Below are positions 32,600-41,005 of a stretch of 64,000 nucleotides of DNA, piece by piece. The number at the start of each line of letters is the position of its first letter. Positions within the stretch are counted from its first letter, which is position 1. This DNA comes from Pedobacter sp. FW305-3-2-15-E-R2A2 (GTDB lineage Bacteria; Bacteroidota; Bacteroidia; Sphingobacteriales; Sphingobacteriaceae). The stretch is taken from assembly GCF_038446955.1 (NCBI RefSeq), contig NZ_CP151803.1, positions 6,200,001 through 6,264,000 of the forward strand, in the 5' to 3' direction. Both the position numbers and the translations under genes were made by a program. The notes under the pieces were generated by a model. It was not told the DNA's origin. It made no database searches and saw only the letters and a program-made list of their open reading frames with translations.

Positions 32600-34602
32600 T
32601 GGACAATCTGTTTAACCGAAAATATATCATACAGGGTTTATTTATCGCGATTGCCTTAATTTTGTTGGGCACCCTGTTTTATATCCAGGTAGCGAGCGAC
32701 AAATACTTCCTCTCCGCAGAAAGTAATGTGCTGCGCAAGCTTTATACCTTCCCGGCCAGAGGGGTGATCCTCGACAGGAATGAAAAAGTCCTGGTTCAGA
32801 ATGAACCGGTATATGACTTAATGGTGATTCCAAATCAGGTTAAAGAATTTGATACCCTGGCCCTTTGTCACATTGTGGGCATCGACATGAAGCGCTTTAA
32901 GAAAAGTCTGAACAAAGCAACTGTTCAATCCAGGTATCAGCCCAACATCTTTGAGAAACAACTTTCGATACAGGTCTATGCGGCCTTATCTGAACAACTT
33001 TCCCGTTTCCCGGGTTTCTTTGTACAAAGCAGAACGGTAAGGTATTATCCCGACAGTGCAGCAGGCCATTTCTTTGGTTATGTAAAAGAGGTATCCCCGA
33101 AAGATATTGAAGAAAGCGATGGTTATTACCGCCCCGGAGATTACATCGGTAAAGCGGGGGTGGAAAAACAATATAATGATGTCCTCAGAGGAGAAAAAGG
33201 GATCATCAACATGTTATATGATGTGCACAATGTACCGAAAGGAAGTTATGCAGAAGGTAAATTTGATACCCTTGCCAAATCAGGAGAAAAAGTAGTGTCT
33301 TCTCTGGATTTCCGGATTCAGAAACTGGGCGAAGAGCTCATGAAAAACAAGGTCGGCAGTATTGTGGCTATTGAGCCCGCTACAGGTGAGATCCTGGCCT
33401 TTGTGAGCAGTCCGGGTTACGATCCCAACTTAATGGTAGGACGGCAGCAGGGAAACAATTACATGGATTTAATCAACCAGGAGAAAAATCCGAACAGGGT
33501 TTTCACAGTGCGGCCAATACAAGGCTATTATTCGCCGGGTTCTTCATTTAAACCTTTAGATGCTTTGTTAGGTTTACAGGAAGGAGTGATTGACCCAAAT
33601 ACTACCTTCAACTGCCCGGGTTACTTTATGGCCGGAAATCACAGGGTGAAATGTGAGCACGTGGATGGAAATATTGCCTTACGTAAAGGTCTTGCCAGAT
33701 CCTGTAACACCTATGCGCTTTATGTGTTTCAAAAGCTGATGTTGCAAAAGAAATATGCCAATCAGCGAATAGCTTATGATGCATGGCAGCAAAAGGTAAA
33801 GAAATTTGGTCTTGGAGATAAGCTTGGTGTCGACCTGCCTTCGGAACGGACCGGAAGATTATATGCTTCAGATTATTACAACAAGAAATACGGTAAGTCC
33901 TGGGGTTATACTACAGTCATCTCATTGGGAATCGGGCAAGGGGAGATGGATGCTACCCCATTGCAAATGGCCAACATTATGGCCATCATCGCCAATCGCG
34001 GATTTTATGTCAAACCCCACTTGATCAAAGCCATTGGAGAGAACAAGGTGATCAAAAAGGAATATGCCCGGAAAAATTATGTAGATGTAGATGCCAGGCA
34101 CTTTGAGCCGGTAATTGATGGGATGCAGGATGCAGTAAGTGCACCATGGGGTACAGCCAGACAATCCATGATCGATAACATCATCATGTGTGGTAAGACG
34201 GGTACGGTACAAAATCCACGTGGAAAGAACCACTCTGTGTTTATCGGCTTTGCACCTAGAGACAATCCTAAAATCGCCATTGCAGTAGTGGTAGAAAATG
34301 CAGGTTATGGTAGTTCCTATGCTGCGCCAATTGCGAGTTACATTACAGAAAAATACCTGAAAGACAGCATTGCGGTCAACAAAAGAGCAAGTGTGGAATG
34401 GATGAAAAAACAGGTGATTTTACCAGTACCACCAAAACCTAAAGTAAAATTAAAACCATTGCTGACGGATTCTGCTAAAAAAGATTCTACCTTAAAAAGT
34501 ACACAGAAGCCGAAAACATTAGGTACGCCTCCTGTTCCTGCTAAACCAATTCAAACTGTTAAACCGATTCAAACAGCTAAACCAATTCAAACGACAAAAT
34601 GA
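32599..34602 (+). CDS. mrdA: Penicillin-binding protein 2 (elongation transpeptidase)
   Basis: A 667-residue class B PBP. One N-terminal membrane segment, a dimerisation/pedestal region (RGVILDRNEKVLVQNEP) and a transpeptidase domain with nucleophile Ser315 in SSFK, the SCN motif at 368-370 and KTG at 533-535. It crosslinks sidewall peptidoglycan together with RodA. The last 60 residues are an unusual Pro/Lys-rich tail with short repeats of the form KPIQT(V/A/T) that lie outside the enzyme domain. It overlaps rodA by 4 bp. Confidence 0.94.
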   Translation: MDNLFNRKYIIQGLFIAIALILLGTLFYIQVASDKYFLSAESNVLRKLYTFPARGVILDRNEKVLVQNEPVYDLMVIPNQVKEFDTLALCHIVGIDMKRFKKSLNKATVQSRYQPNIFEKQLSIQVYAALSEQLSRFPGFFVQSRTVRYYPDSAAGHFFGYVKEVSPKDIEESDGYYRPGDYIGKAGVEKQYNDVLRGEKGIINMLYDVHNVPKGSYAEGKFDTLAKSGEKVVSSLDFRIQKLGEELMKNKVGSIVAIEPATGEILAFVSSPGYDPNLMVGRQQGNNYMDLINQEKNPNRVFTVRPIQGYYSPGSSFKPLDALLGLQEGVIDPNTTFNCPGYFMAGNHRVKCEHVDGNIALRKGLARSCNTYALYVFQKLMLQKKYANQRIAYDAWQQKVKKFGLGDKLGVDLPSERTGRLYASDYYNKKYGKSWGYTTVISLGIGQGEMDATPLQMANIMAIIANRGFYVKPHLIKAIGENKVIKKEYARKNYVDVDARHFEPVIDGMQDAVSAPWGTARQSMIDNIIMCGKTGTVQNPRGKNHSVFIGFAPRDNPKIAIAVVVENAGYGSSYAAPIASYITEKYLKDSIAVNKRASVEWMKKQVILPVPPKPKVKLKPLLTDSAKKDSTLKSTQKPKTLGTPPVPAKPIQTVKPIQTAKPIQTTK

Positions 34603-35864
34603 GTAATCAACAGGGAAATCGGTTTTTCTTTAATGTAGACTGGATCACGATCCTGCTCTACGTTGCTTTATGTTCGATTGGTGTGGTCAACATCTATGCT
34701 TCGATCTTTAACGGATCAACAGGCAGTGAATTCGATTTTGCCACCAGCTACGGCAAACAACTGATATATGTCATTACAGGACTGATCCTTGGCTTCTCTA
34801 TTCTGTTACTGGATGCAAAATTCTTCAGCATCTTCTCTCCCATTGTCTATGGGATAACGATGTTGCTGCTGGTACTCGTACTCGTTGTGGGAAGAAAAGT
34901 AGGCGGAAACCAGGCCTGGATTCCTCTGGGAAGCTTTAGGCTGCAACCCTCAGAGCTTGCAAAATTTGGTACCGCACTGCTGCTGGCCCGTTATATCAGT
35001 ACGTTCAGTCCAAAGTTAAGGGATGTAAAGTCTATATTTTTTGCGGCTGTAATCATTGTAATTCCATTGTTTCTGATCATGTTACAACCGGATTTGGGTT
35101 CCGGACTGGTCTTTTTATCTTTCATGTTTCCTTTATACAGAGAAGGCTTATCAGGGTATTTCCTATTGATTTTCCTGGGAATGATCGTGCTTTTCATTGC
35201 CGACTTCCTCGTTCCAATAGAGATCTTGTTGCCGATAGTTTTGGCTATAGGAGGTTTATTTATCTACCAGAACAGGAGAAAGCAAAAGATCATGTTCTCG
35301 AGTATCATTGTTACAGTAGTGGCGGTACTTTACCTGTTTACGGTAAAGCTGGCTTATGAGAAGCTTTTAGAACCACATCAGAAGACAAGGATCGAAATCA
35401 TGCTTGGCCTCAAAACAGACCCTAAAGGTGCAGGATATAACGTAATACAGTCCAAAATTGCCATTGGTTCCGGGCAGTTAACCGGACGTGGGTTTTTACA
35501 GGGCACACAAACGAAATATGGCTATGTCCCGGAACAAAGTACAGACTTTATCTTCTCCACCATCGGAGAGGAATGGGGATTTGCAGGTTGCTTCACGGTA
35601 ATCGCCTTATATATTTTCATGCTGCTCAGGGTCATCAACCTTGCCGAACGGCAGCGTTCTACCTTTTCCAGAGTTTACGGATATTGTGTAGCCAGTATTA
35701 TCTTTTTCCACGTATTCATCAACATAGGAATGACAATAGGCATTATCCCTGTGATCGGGATTCCTTTGCCTTTCATCAGCTATGGTGGTTCTTCCCTCTG
35801 GAGTTTTACGGTATTGCTGTTTATCTTCCTTAAACTGGATTCGAACAGAATGGGCTTTATTTAA
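34599..35864 (+). CDS. rodA: RodA, SEDS-family peptidoglycan glycosyltransferase
   Basis: A 421-residue polytopic membrane protein with about ten hydrophobic segments and SEDS signatures: QAWIPLGSFRLQPSELAKFG, MLQPDLGSGLVFL, STDFIFSTIGEEWGF and the C-terminal GIPLPFISYGGSSL. It polymerises lipid II in partnership with PBP2. It is the last gene of the elongasome operon. Confidence 0.95.
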   Translation: MSNQQGNRFFFNVDWITILLYVALCSIGVVNIYASIFNGSTGSEFDFATSYGKQLIYVITGLILGFSILLLDAKFFSIFSPIVYGITMLLLVLVLVVGRKVGGNQAWIPLGSFRLQPSELAKFGTALLLARYISTFSPKLRDVKSIFFAAVIIVIPLFLIMLQPDLGSGLVFLSFMFPLYREGLSGYFLLIFLGMIVLFIADFLVPIEILLPIVLAIGGLFIYQNRRKQKIMFSSIIVTVVAVLYLFTVKLAYEKLLEPHQKTRIEIMLGLKTDPKGAGYNVIQSKIAIGSGQLTGRGFLQGTQTKYGYVPEQSTDFIFSTIGEEWGFAGCFTVIALYIFMLLRVINLAERQRSTFSRVYGYCVASIIFFHVFINIGMTIGIIPVIGIPLPFISYGGSSLWSFTVLLFIFLKLDSNRMGFI

Positions 35865-35887
35865 GCAGAATAACGATCTGAGCCTGC

Positions 35888-37078
35888 TTAACTATTCGCC
35901 GGAAAACGCTGATTTAACAATTCATAGAATTTATCAACAGTTCCTTGTCTGGATGCCCAGTTGTTCTTTAAAGCATAATTGTTCTGTAAAAAAGAATCTG
36001 CAGTTTTAAAATCGGGCATCTTGTTTAATAGGTCGATTACCTCGGCATAAGCCAGGTTATATCCGTTAAACAGGTCTTTTATATACAGCATCTTATCGTT
36101 CAGATTGATGCCTTGTTTAAGATCTGTGATGTTGTTTCTGCTGTTGTCGGTGTTGACATTGCTATTTCCGTTCTGACGGGCAAGAAGTTCATTTAAAGTA
36201 GGTCTGGCAGTCTCTTCTGTTTTTGGAGTTTCTGTTTTAGGCACTTCGGTTATAATCGCTTCGACTTTAGGTTCTTCTGCTTTATAAGCAATAACGGGAG
36301 CTTCTTCCACAATCACTTCCTCTTTAAAGGCATGAACTTCTTTTCTTTCAAAATCATCCAAAACCAACTGAGTACTCGCAGCGGGAATAACATCCTCCTC
36401 TTTTGCGACAAGGAAGGGCTCTGGCCCAAGCTCATCATCTGTTTCCGTTTCTACTTTTACCTGAGCTTCCTGATCTCTGATTCTTTGCTTCTGCGCGATG
36501 ACTTCCTCTTCTTCCTTACTCAGAGGCCTGTCAAAAATTTCATCTACAGATTTTTCTTCAAACTCGAATTGATCGGTAGCACCAATGTCTTTCAATATAA
36601 ACTCAAATGTCGAGGGTTCCTTATCTAGTTTAAACAAATCTCTTTCTATTGGTTCACGCTCTATTGGTGATTCAACAAACGTTTCTTTAATCTGGTGTTG
36701 TTCCATCTCTTCGACCACTGCAACCGCTGCAGTTTCCTCGGCAACAATTTCGTTGCTATTCGGCTCTTCTGCTATTTCTTCGGGAATCACGTTAGCCTGA
36801 TGTGACCATTCTTCCGGATGAACCGATGCTTCCGTTATCTTTTCTTCCACAGGTTCAGGAGCTGCGGAGGTATGTTCCGGGATTTCCTTAAGTACCTTTA
36901 CACTGTTTAATTTTCTTACAATCTGAACATGATCTGATAAAAAGTTAGCGTTAGCCATAAACAACTCGAGTTCTAACTCATTGAGTTGCTTTGGATTTTG
37001 CGCCAAATACGCGTACTGGTCCTGAAGTTCGTCTAAGATCAGGCCTATCTTTTTAAAAATATCTTCTTGGTTCATCAT
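35888..37078 (-). CDS. Acidic low-complexity protein of unknown function
   Basis: A 396-residue acidic protein with no signal peptide. The first ~65 residues are helical (KKIGLILDELQDQYAYLAQN). The middle 70-310 is Glu/Val/Pro-rich and probably unstructured. The last ~85 residues are a predicted folded helical part (IDLLNKMPDFKTADSFLQNN). It looks like two small folded ends joined by a disordered linker, as in scaffold proteins. I do not recognise a function. It is convergent with rodA and divergent from tdk, with a possible -7 box TATTTTTG (minus) at 37126-37133. Confidence 0.7.
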   Translation of the reverse strand: MMNQEDIFKKIGLILDELQDQYAYLAQNPKQLNELELELFMANANFLSDHVQIVRKLNSVKVLKEIPEHTSAAPEPVEEKITEASVHPEEWSHQANVIPEEIAEEPNSNEIVAEETAAVAVVEEMEQHQIKETFVESPIEREPIERDLFKLDKEPSTFEFILKDIGATDQFEFEEKSVDEIFDRPLSKEEEEVIAQKQRIRDQEAQVKVETETDDELGPEPFLVAKEEDVIPAASTQLVLDDFERKEVHAFKEEVIVEEAPVIAYKAEEPKVEAIITEVPKTETPKTEETARPTLNELLARQNGNSNVNTDNSRNNITDLKQGINLNDKMLYIKDLFNGYNLAYAEVIDLLNKMPDFKTADSFLQNNYALKNNWASRQGTVDKFYELLNQRFPANS

Positions 37079-37177
37079 AATTTAATAACGACAGAATGAA
37101 TGTTTTATGTTGGTAACTTGGTACTCAAAAATACTACAAAATTTCGATATTAGTCGGCTATAAAGATCAAACCATAG

Positions 37178-37753
37178 ATGTTATTCAGCGAACAAAATTA
37201 CAGAAGAGGAGAGTTTTGCGGCAGTATAGAGGTAATTTGCGGCTCTATGTTTTCAGGTAAAACGGAGGAATTGTTGCGAAGGTTAAAGCGCGCTCAAATC
37301 GCTAAACTGAATGTAGAGATCTTCAAGCCTGCAACGGATACCAGATATGATGAGACCGCAATTGTATCTCATGATAGAAATTCCATTCAGTCTACTCCTG
37401 TCGAAAATTCATCGGCCATCTTATTATTGGACACCAATGTACAGGTAGTTGGAATTGACGAAGCTCAGTTTTTTGATGAGAACCTTCCCGAGGTTTGCAA
37501 TATACTGGCACAAAAAGGAATTCGCGTAATTGTTGCCGGTTTAGATATGGATTTTAGTGGTAAACCTTTCGGTCCAATGCCAGCACTAATGGCAATAGCC
37601 GAACTGGTAACTAAAGTAAATGCTGTATGTGTTCGTTGCGGAAGCCCCGCTGTTTATTCTTATAGAACGGTAGCAAATGAATCAAAAATCCTTTTAGGAG
37701 AGAAAGACAGTTACGAACCAAGGTGCAGACCTTGTTTCCATGCCAGGGATTAA
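37178..37753 (+). CDS. tdk: Thymidine kinase, type II
   Basis: A 191-residue TK1-like enzyme. P-loop GSMFSGKT at 22-29, Walker B-like VVGIDEAQFFDE, and a zinc site of paired cysteines (CVRCG and CRPC). It phosphorylates thymidine in DNA precursor salvage. Full length, transcribed alone. Confidence 0.95.
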   Translation: MLFSEQNYRRGEFCGSIEVICGSMFSGKTEELLRRLKRAQIAKLNVEIFKPATDTRYDETAIVSHDRNSIQSTPVENSSAILLLDTNVQVVGIDEAQFFDENLPEVCNILAQKGIRVIVAGLDMDFSGKPFGPMPALMAIAELVTKVNAVCVRCGSPAVYSYRTVANESKILLGEKDSYEPRCRPCFHARD

Positions 37754-37852
37754 TATTCCACATCAATTATAGCTACAATCAGGAAAATAGATCGTCTCGA
37801 ATATAGCGATAGGTTTCAAATGCATCGGTATATTCGAGATGCGAACTATCGT

Positions 37853-38251
37853 TCACCCTTCCAGGTTATTCTCTTCATCTTTTGGTTCCCAAAGCTCAAT
37901 AGCGTTTCCTTCCGGATCCAGAATATGAACAAATTTTCCAAATTCAGAATCCACAATCTCATCAATAATGGTGACGTTATCCTTTTTCAGTTCTTTCACC
38001 AGCGCAACAATATTATCCACCCGGTAATTGATCATAAATGGCTTATCTGAAGGATTGAAATATTTGGTATCCTTCGGAAAGGTACACCAGGCAGTAGATC
38101 CTGTTTTTGTCGGATCATCGGCCTGCCGCCAATCAAACGTTGCTCCCCAGTCACTGGTAGCCAATCCAAGATTTTTGGCATACCACTCGTTCATGCCTTT
38201 CGGATTGTCGCATTTAAAAAATACGCCACCAAGGCCCGTTACTTTTTTCAT
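37853..38251 (-). CDS. VOC-family (glyoxalase/dioxygenase-fold) protein
   Basis: A 132-residue single VOC domain, started at the ATG at 38251 (30 codons inside the longest frame; the extension has no VOC content). It begins KKVTGLGGVFFKCDNPKGM and ends FVHILDPEGNAIELWEPKD, the usual metal-ligand strand with Glu. Such stand-alone proteins act in glyoxal, antibiotic or aromatic chemistry; the substrate cannot be told. Confidence 0.8.
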   Translation of the reverse strand: MKKVTGLGGVFFKCDNPKGMNEWYAKNLGLATSDWGATFDWRQADDPTKTGSTAWCTFPKDTKYFNPSDKPFMINYRVDNIVALVKELKKDNVTIIDEIVDSEFGKFVHILDPEGNAIELWEPKDEENNLEG

Positions 38252-38465
38252 ATTTAAATGTGTTTTACGATTAAAAACTGATGTAAAAACGGAAGAAAGA
38301 ATTGTTCCTATTTGACGCTGGTTAAATGTCTTTTCAGGCACAATCTTTAAAGTAATTTCGATCTATTTTTGGACATTACCAAATCTGTTTTATCAATATT
38401 GTATTCCGGCAGATGGCAATTTTAAGCTGATTCAAAAAAGATTATTTTTAACAGCACAAAAAGTT

Positions 38466-38511
38466 GTCACACATGGATTAGCCATTTTCTTTGGAAGTCA
38501 CAAACTGTGAC
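38466..38511. repeat. GTCACA repeats and small palindrome beside the hicB relic
   Basis: GTCACA occurs at 38466-38471 and 38497-38502, and the second copy forms an inverted repeat with TGTGAC at 38506-38511 around AAC. It lies just past the hicB relic. It may be an old operator or a chance motif. Confidence 0.3.
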
Positions 38512-38514
38512 ATC

Positions 38515-38856
38515 CTATTGCGAAGCCTCAATTTTCCTTGCCTGTGTTGCCGGAGTATATTTAACCTGACTGGCATATTGCCGCATTAAACCAGCGTTGA
38601 TTCCCGCTCTTTGGGCAACTTTTCCAATATTCAGAAAATCAACCTCTTGAAATAAGGCATAAATGTCGTAGAAATATTCAAAAACTACCATTTCAGGCTC
38701 AACATTTTCAAATTCAAACAAGAGTAGTTTTAGCTTTTCTTCAAGATCATGTACGTTACCTGCCTCATCCACGATTAAAGAATCGTTGCAGATTACTCTA
38801 CCTGCCAAATCACGTTCACCTCGCTCTATGATTAAATCTAGTTTTAGCTTATTAAT
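38515..38856 (-). pseudogene. hicB: Decayed HicB-family antitoxin
   Basis: Reading from about 38856 gives KLKLDLIIERGERDLAGRV, which matches the start of Bacteroidetes HicB-type antitoxins, then a helical linker and a C-terminal helix-turn-helix (IGKVAQRAGINAGLMRQYAS). The open frame back to the stop at 38890-38892 contains no ATG, GTG or TTG before an internal TTG at 38808, which would skip the first beta strand. The C terminus also stops (IEASQ) where relatives run about 15 residues further. So the start codon is lost and the end shortened. A remnant made from the TTG (97 residues) that keeps the DNA-binding part is possible. Confidence 0.65.
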
Positions 38857-38885
38857 TTTATTAAGAGAAAGTATTAACGGCTGGG

Positions 38886-39066
38886 CTATTTAAGCCCAAC
38901 CTACTTCAAAATTGAATTAAGGGTACCTCTCGGTTATCTCCCCGTGCACAGGTATGGTAACTTCACCAGGCTTCGAAGGATGCATTAACTGCAGATGGCT
39001 ACCTTTTTGAGATTTCTCCTCCCAAACATCCTCTTTTAGCAGCTTAAGCATTTCCTTAAAGTTCAT
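38886..39066 (-). pseudogene. hicA: Decayed HicA toxin
   Basis: From an ATG at 39066 a 49-residue frame reads MNFKEMLKLLKED, then KSQKGSHLQLMHPSKPGEV and IPVHG, which is the HicA double-stranded-RNA-binding-like fold with the catalytic His24 in GSH. It then runs out of frame and stops at 38917. The missing end is still visible in other frames: GDNREVP, then codons for LNSILK, a TAG where Gln is expected, and VGLK before the TAG at 38886-38888. At least two indels and one nonsense change have hit it. It lies immediately upstream of the hicB relic, the normal hicA-hicB order. Confidence 0.7.
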
Positions 39067-39147
39067 TGGAAAAGGTAGCAATTTTGCTATTTTTAAACCA
39101 ATAATAATATCATAAAAGAGTCAATAGGTAATCTGATCAGTCTTAAA

Positions 39148-39179
39148 TTGGCTTATCACTTTATAATTCCCGACCTTTG
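39148..39179 (+). promoter_or_regulatory. Promoter of the FemAB-like gene
   Basis: TTG (39148-39150) and GACCTTTG (39172-39179, one mismatch to TAnnTTTG) stand 21 bp apart. The GTG at 39179 that opens the frame overlaps the -7 box, so the ATG at 39197 is the real start. Confidence 0.5.
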
Positions 39180-39196
39180 TGCCGGAAAGGAATATA

Positions 39197-40318
39197 ATGA
39201 ATATAGCTATTGATAAAAAAGACGTTAAAGAAGTTTATGAGACCTCAATTATTCAACAGACGGCATTCTGGTCGGAAGTAAAAACCCAGCAAGGTCTCCA
39301 ATCTAAAGCATTTGACTTTAAAGTGAAAAATGAAGACATCTTCCATGATGCTTTAAAAAATAAGTTTACCCAAGCTGATTTTCTGGTATTACTGCAGCCC
39401 CTGGACAGTGAATATAGCATTGCCTACGTCCCTTATGGACCGGAAATTGAACCCAATGAAGAATATCAGGGAAAGTTCCTGGAAGAATTGTCGGAAAATC
39501 TCCGCTCCCACCTTCCCTCAAAATGTATCCTCATCAGATACGACCTGGCCTGGGAATCCCATTGGGCAAAAGAGGAAGACCATTTTGACGATTCCGGAAA
39601 CTGGTCCGGCCCGCCTGAAAAGAAATATCAGGAGTTCCGTTTTAACTTCAATACCGACAATTGGAACCTCAAAAAAACCAATTCTGACATCTTACCTTCA
39701 AACACCATATTTCTCGATCTGCAAAAGGAAGAAGATGAGCTGCTAGCTTCCATGAAAGCAAAGACCAGATACAACATCAACCTATCCTATAGAAAAGGCG
39801 TTACAGTAAGCAGAGTAGGAATGGAAAATTTAAACATCTGGTATGCTTTATATCAGGAAACAGCACTACGGAACCGCATTCACATCAACGAAATCGATTA
39901 TTTCAGAACCGTGCTTTCTGCACGTGCAGAAGATACTTCCTCGCCTGCTGAGGTTGAGCTGCTGCTTGCCGAAACAGAAGGGCGACCTTTGGCTGCCATG
40001 TTTCTGGTCATCTCAGGCCAAAGAGGAACTTATCTCTATGGTGCTTCTTCCTCCAGTAACAGAAATTATATGGCCACTTATGCCTTGCAATGGGAAGCCA
40101 TGAAGATTGCAAAAAACCGGGGCTGTATAGAATATGATATGTTTGGTGTAGCGCCAAACTCTGATCCCTCTCATCCACTTCATGGACTGTATAAATTTAA
40201 AACCGGCTTTGGTGGTGAGCTTTATCACAGAATGGGTTGCTGGGATTATCCGCTGGATATGGAGCAATACCAGCGTTTCATCGCTACTGAGATGCAAAGT
40301 CAGGGTTATCATCTTTAG
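39197..40318 (+). CDS. FemAB-like peptidyltransferase (GNAT fold)
   Basis: A 373-residue protein with two GNAT-like halves in the FemABX manner: an N-terminal part with QTAFWSEVKTQQG and ILIRYDLAWES, then ASMKAKTRYNINLSYRKGV and a C-terminal domain with YLYGASSSSNRNYMATYALQ and YDMFGVAP. Fem proteins use aminoacyl-tRNA to add residues to lipid II or similar acceptors. A role in peptidoglycan bridges is not established for Bacteroidetes with direct crosslinks. AAGGA lies 6 nt before the ATG at 39197, confirming that start. Confidence 0.8.
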   Translation: MNIAIDKKDVKEVYETSIIQQTAFWSEVKTQQGLQSKAFDFKVKNEDIFHDALKNKFTQADFLVLLQPLDSEYSIAYVPYGPEIEPNEEYQGKFLEELSENLRSHLPSKCILIRYDLAWESHWAKEEDHFDDSGNWSGPPEKKYQEFRFNFNTDNWNLKKTNSDILPSNTIFLDLQKEEDELLASMKAKTRYNINLSYRKGVTVSRVGMENLNIWYALYQETALRNRIHINEIDYFRTVLSARAEDTSSPAEVELLLAETEGRPLAAMFLVISGQRGTYLYGASSSSNRNYMATYALQWEAMKIAKNRGCIEYDMFGVAPNSDPSHPLHGLYKFKTGFGGELYHRMGCWDYPLDMEQYQRFIATEMQSQGYHL

Positions 40319-40404
40319 ACGAGTAACGCTTCTATATTATTGACTAGTCATATTTCAAATAACGGAGAATAAGCATATTCCATCTGTTTTGAAGTGTTCT
40401 AATC

Positions 40405-40434
40405 AAAAAAGGGTCGGAATAATTCCGACCCTTT
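40405..40434. terminator. Bidirectional terminator
   Basis: AAAGGGTCGGAA (40408-40419) pairs perfectly with TTCCGACCCTTT (40423-40434) around TAA. The plus side ends the FemAB-like gene; the minus side, with TTTTTT, ends the small exported protein gene. Confidence 0.88.
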
Positions 40435-40461
40435 CGTAAACATACAGTTGGTTAATAAAAC

Positions 40462-40773
40462 CTATTGAATCACTTTACCATCTTCTCCAATTTTGATGGA
40501 AGCAGTTTCTGCTTCTTTTTTCACATCAATCTGGTAAAATTTAGTTTTATCTGCGTTAGTTACCAGGAAAGCTGCAACCGGAGTCCATGCTTTAACGGGT
40601 TCACTTTGCAATGTTGTTTTTACTGCTTCTGGAAGATCTTTCAATTCAACCGGAGCTTTTGTAACACTATCTTGTTTAACGGTAATTGCTACCGGAGTTT
40701 TTACTTCACTTGCGTTTACTGCTGAGATTCCTGCGAAAGCTAAAAATGCTGCTGATAAAATGATCTTTTTCAT
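40462..40773 (-). CDS. Small exported protein
   Basis: A 103-residue protein with a signal peptide (IILSAAFLAFAGISAVNA) and a short periplasmic domain (VELKDLPEAVKTTLQSEPVK, FYQIDVKKEAETASIKI) that looks like a PepSY-like alpha/beta unit: a helix with LPEAV followed by two strands. Similar small secreted proteins are numerous in Sphingobacteriaceae. Function unknown. Confidence 0.75.
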   Translation of the reverse strand: MKKIILSAAFLAFAGISAVNASEVKTPVAITVKQDSVTKAPVELKDLPEAVKTTLQSEPVKAWTPVAAFLVTNADKTKFYQIDVKKEAETASIKIGEDGKVIQ

Positions 40774-40946
40774 ATTCTTTGTATTTCAGTTAATATTCTT
40801 GTTAATTACGTTTAGGGTAGGTTTAATAATGATGCCAGAACAGCTTTCTTTTGGCACTACAACTGATAAACAACACTTTACATAATTAAAGCTAAATTTA
40901 ACTGTGGAGACGCTCCACACTTTGTAGCTTAAGGGAGCAGGATAAT

Positions 40947-40980
40947 GCAAAAGGGCTGCACTATTACCATGATACAGCCC
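40947..40980 (-). terminator. Likely terminator of the susCD operon
   Basis: GGGCTG (40953-40958) pairs with CAGCCC (40975-40980) around a 16-nt loop, followed on the minus strand by TTTTGC. It lies 25 bp past the stop codon of the last gene (GH2). Confidence 0.55.
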
Positions 40981-41005
40981 TATGAAAAGCAAAAGATCTT
41001 TTCGG

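Noticed and set aside
40790..40825. TTA at 40790, 40812 and 40823 upstream of the small exported protein, in 11-bp register
   Set aside because: Only three copies with a gap, several other TTA out of register, and no -7 box at the proper distance. Likely chance in AT-rich DNA.
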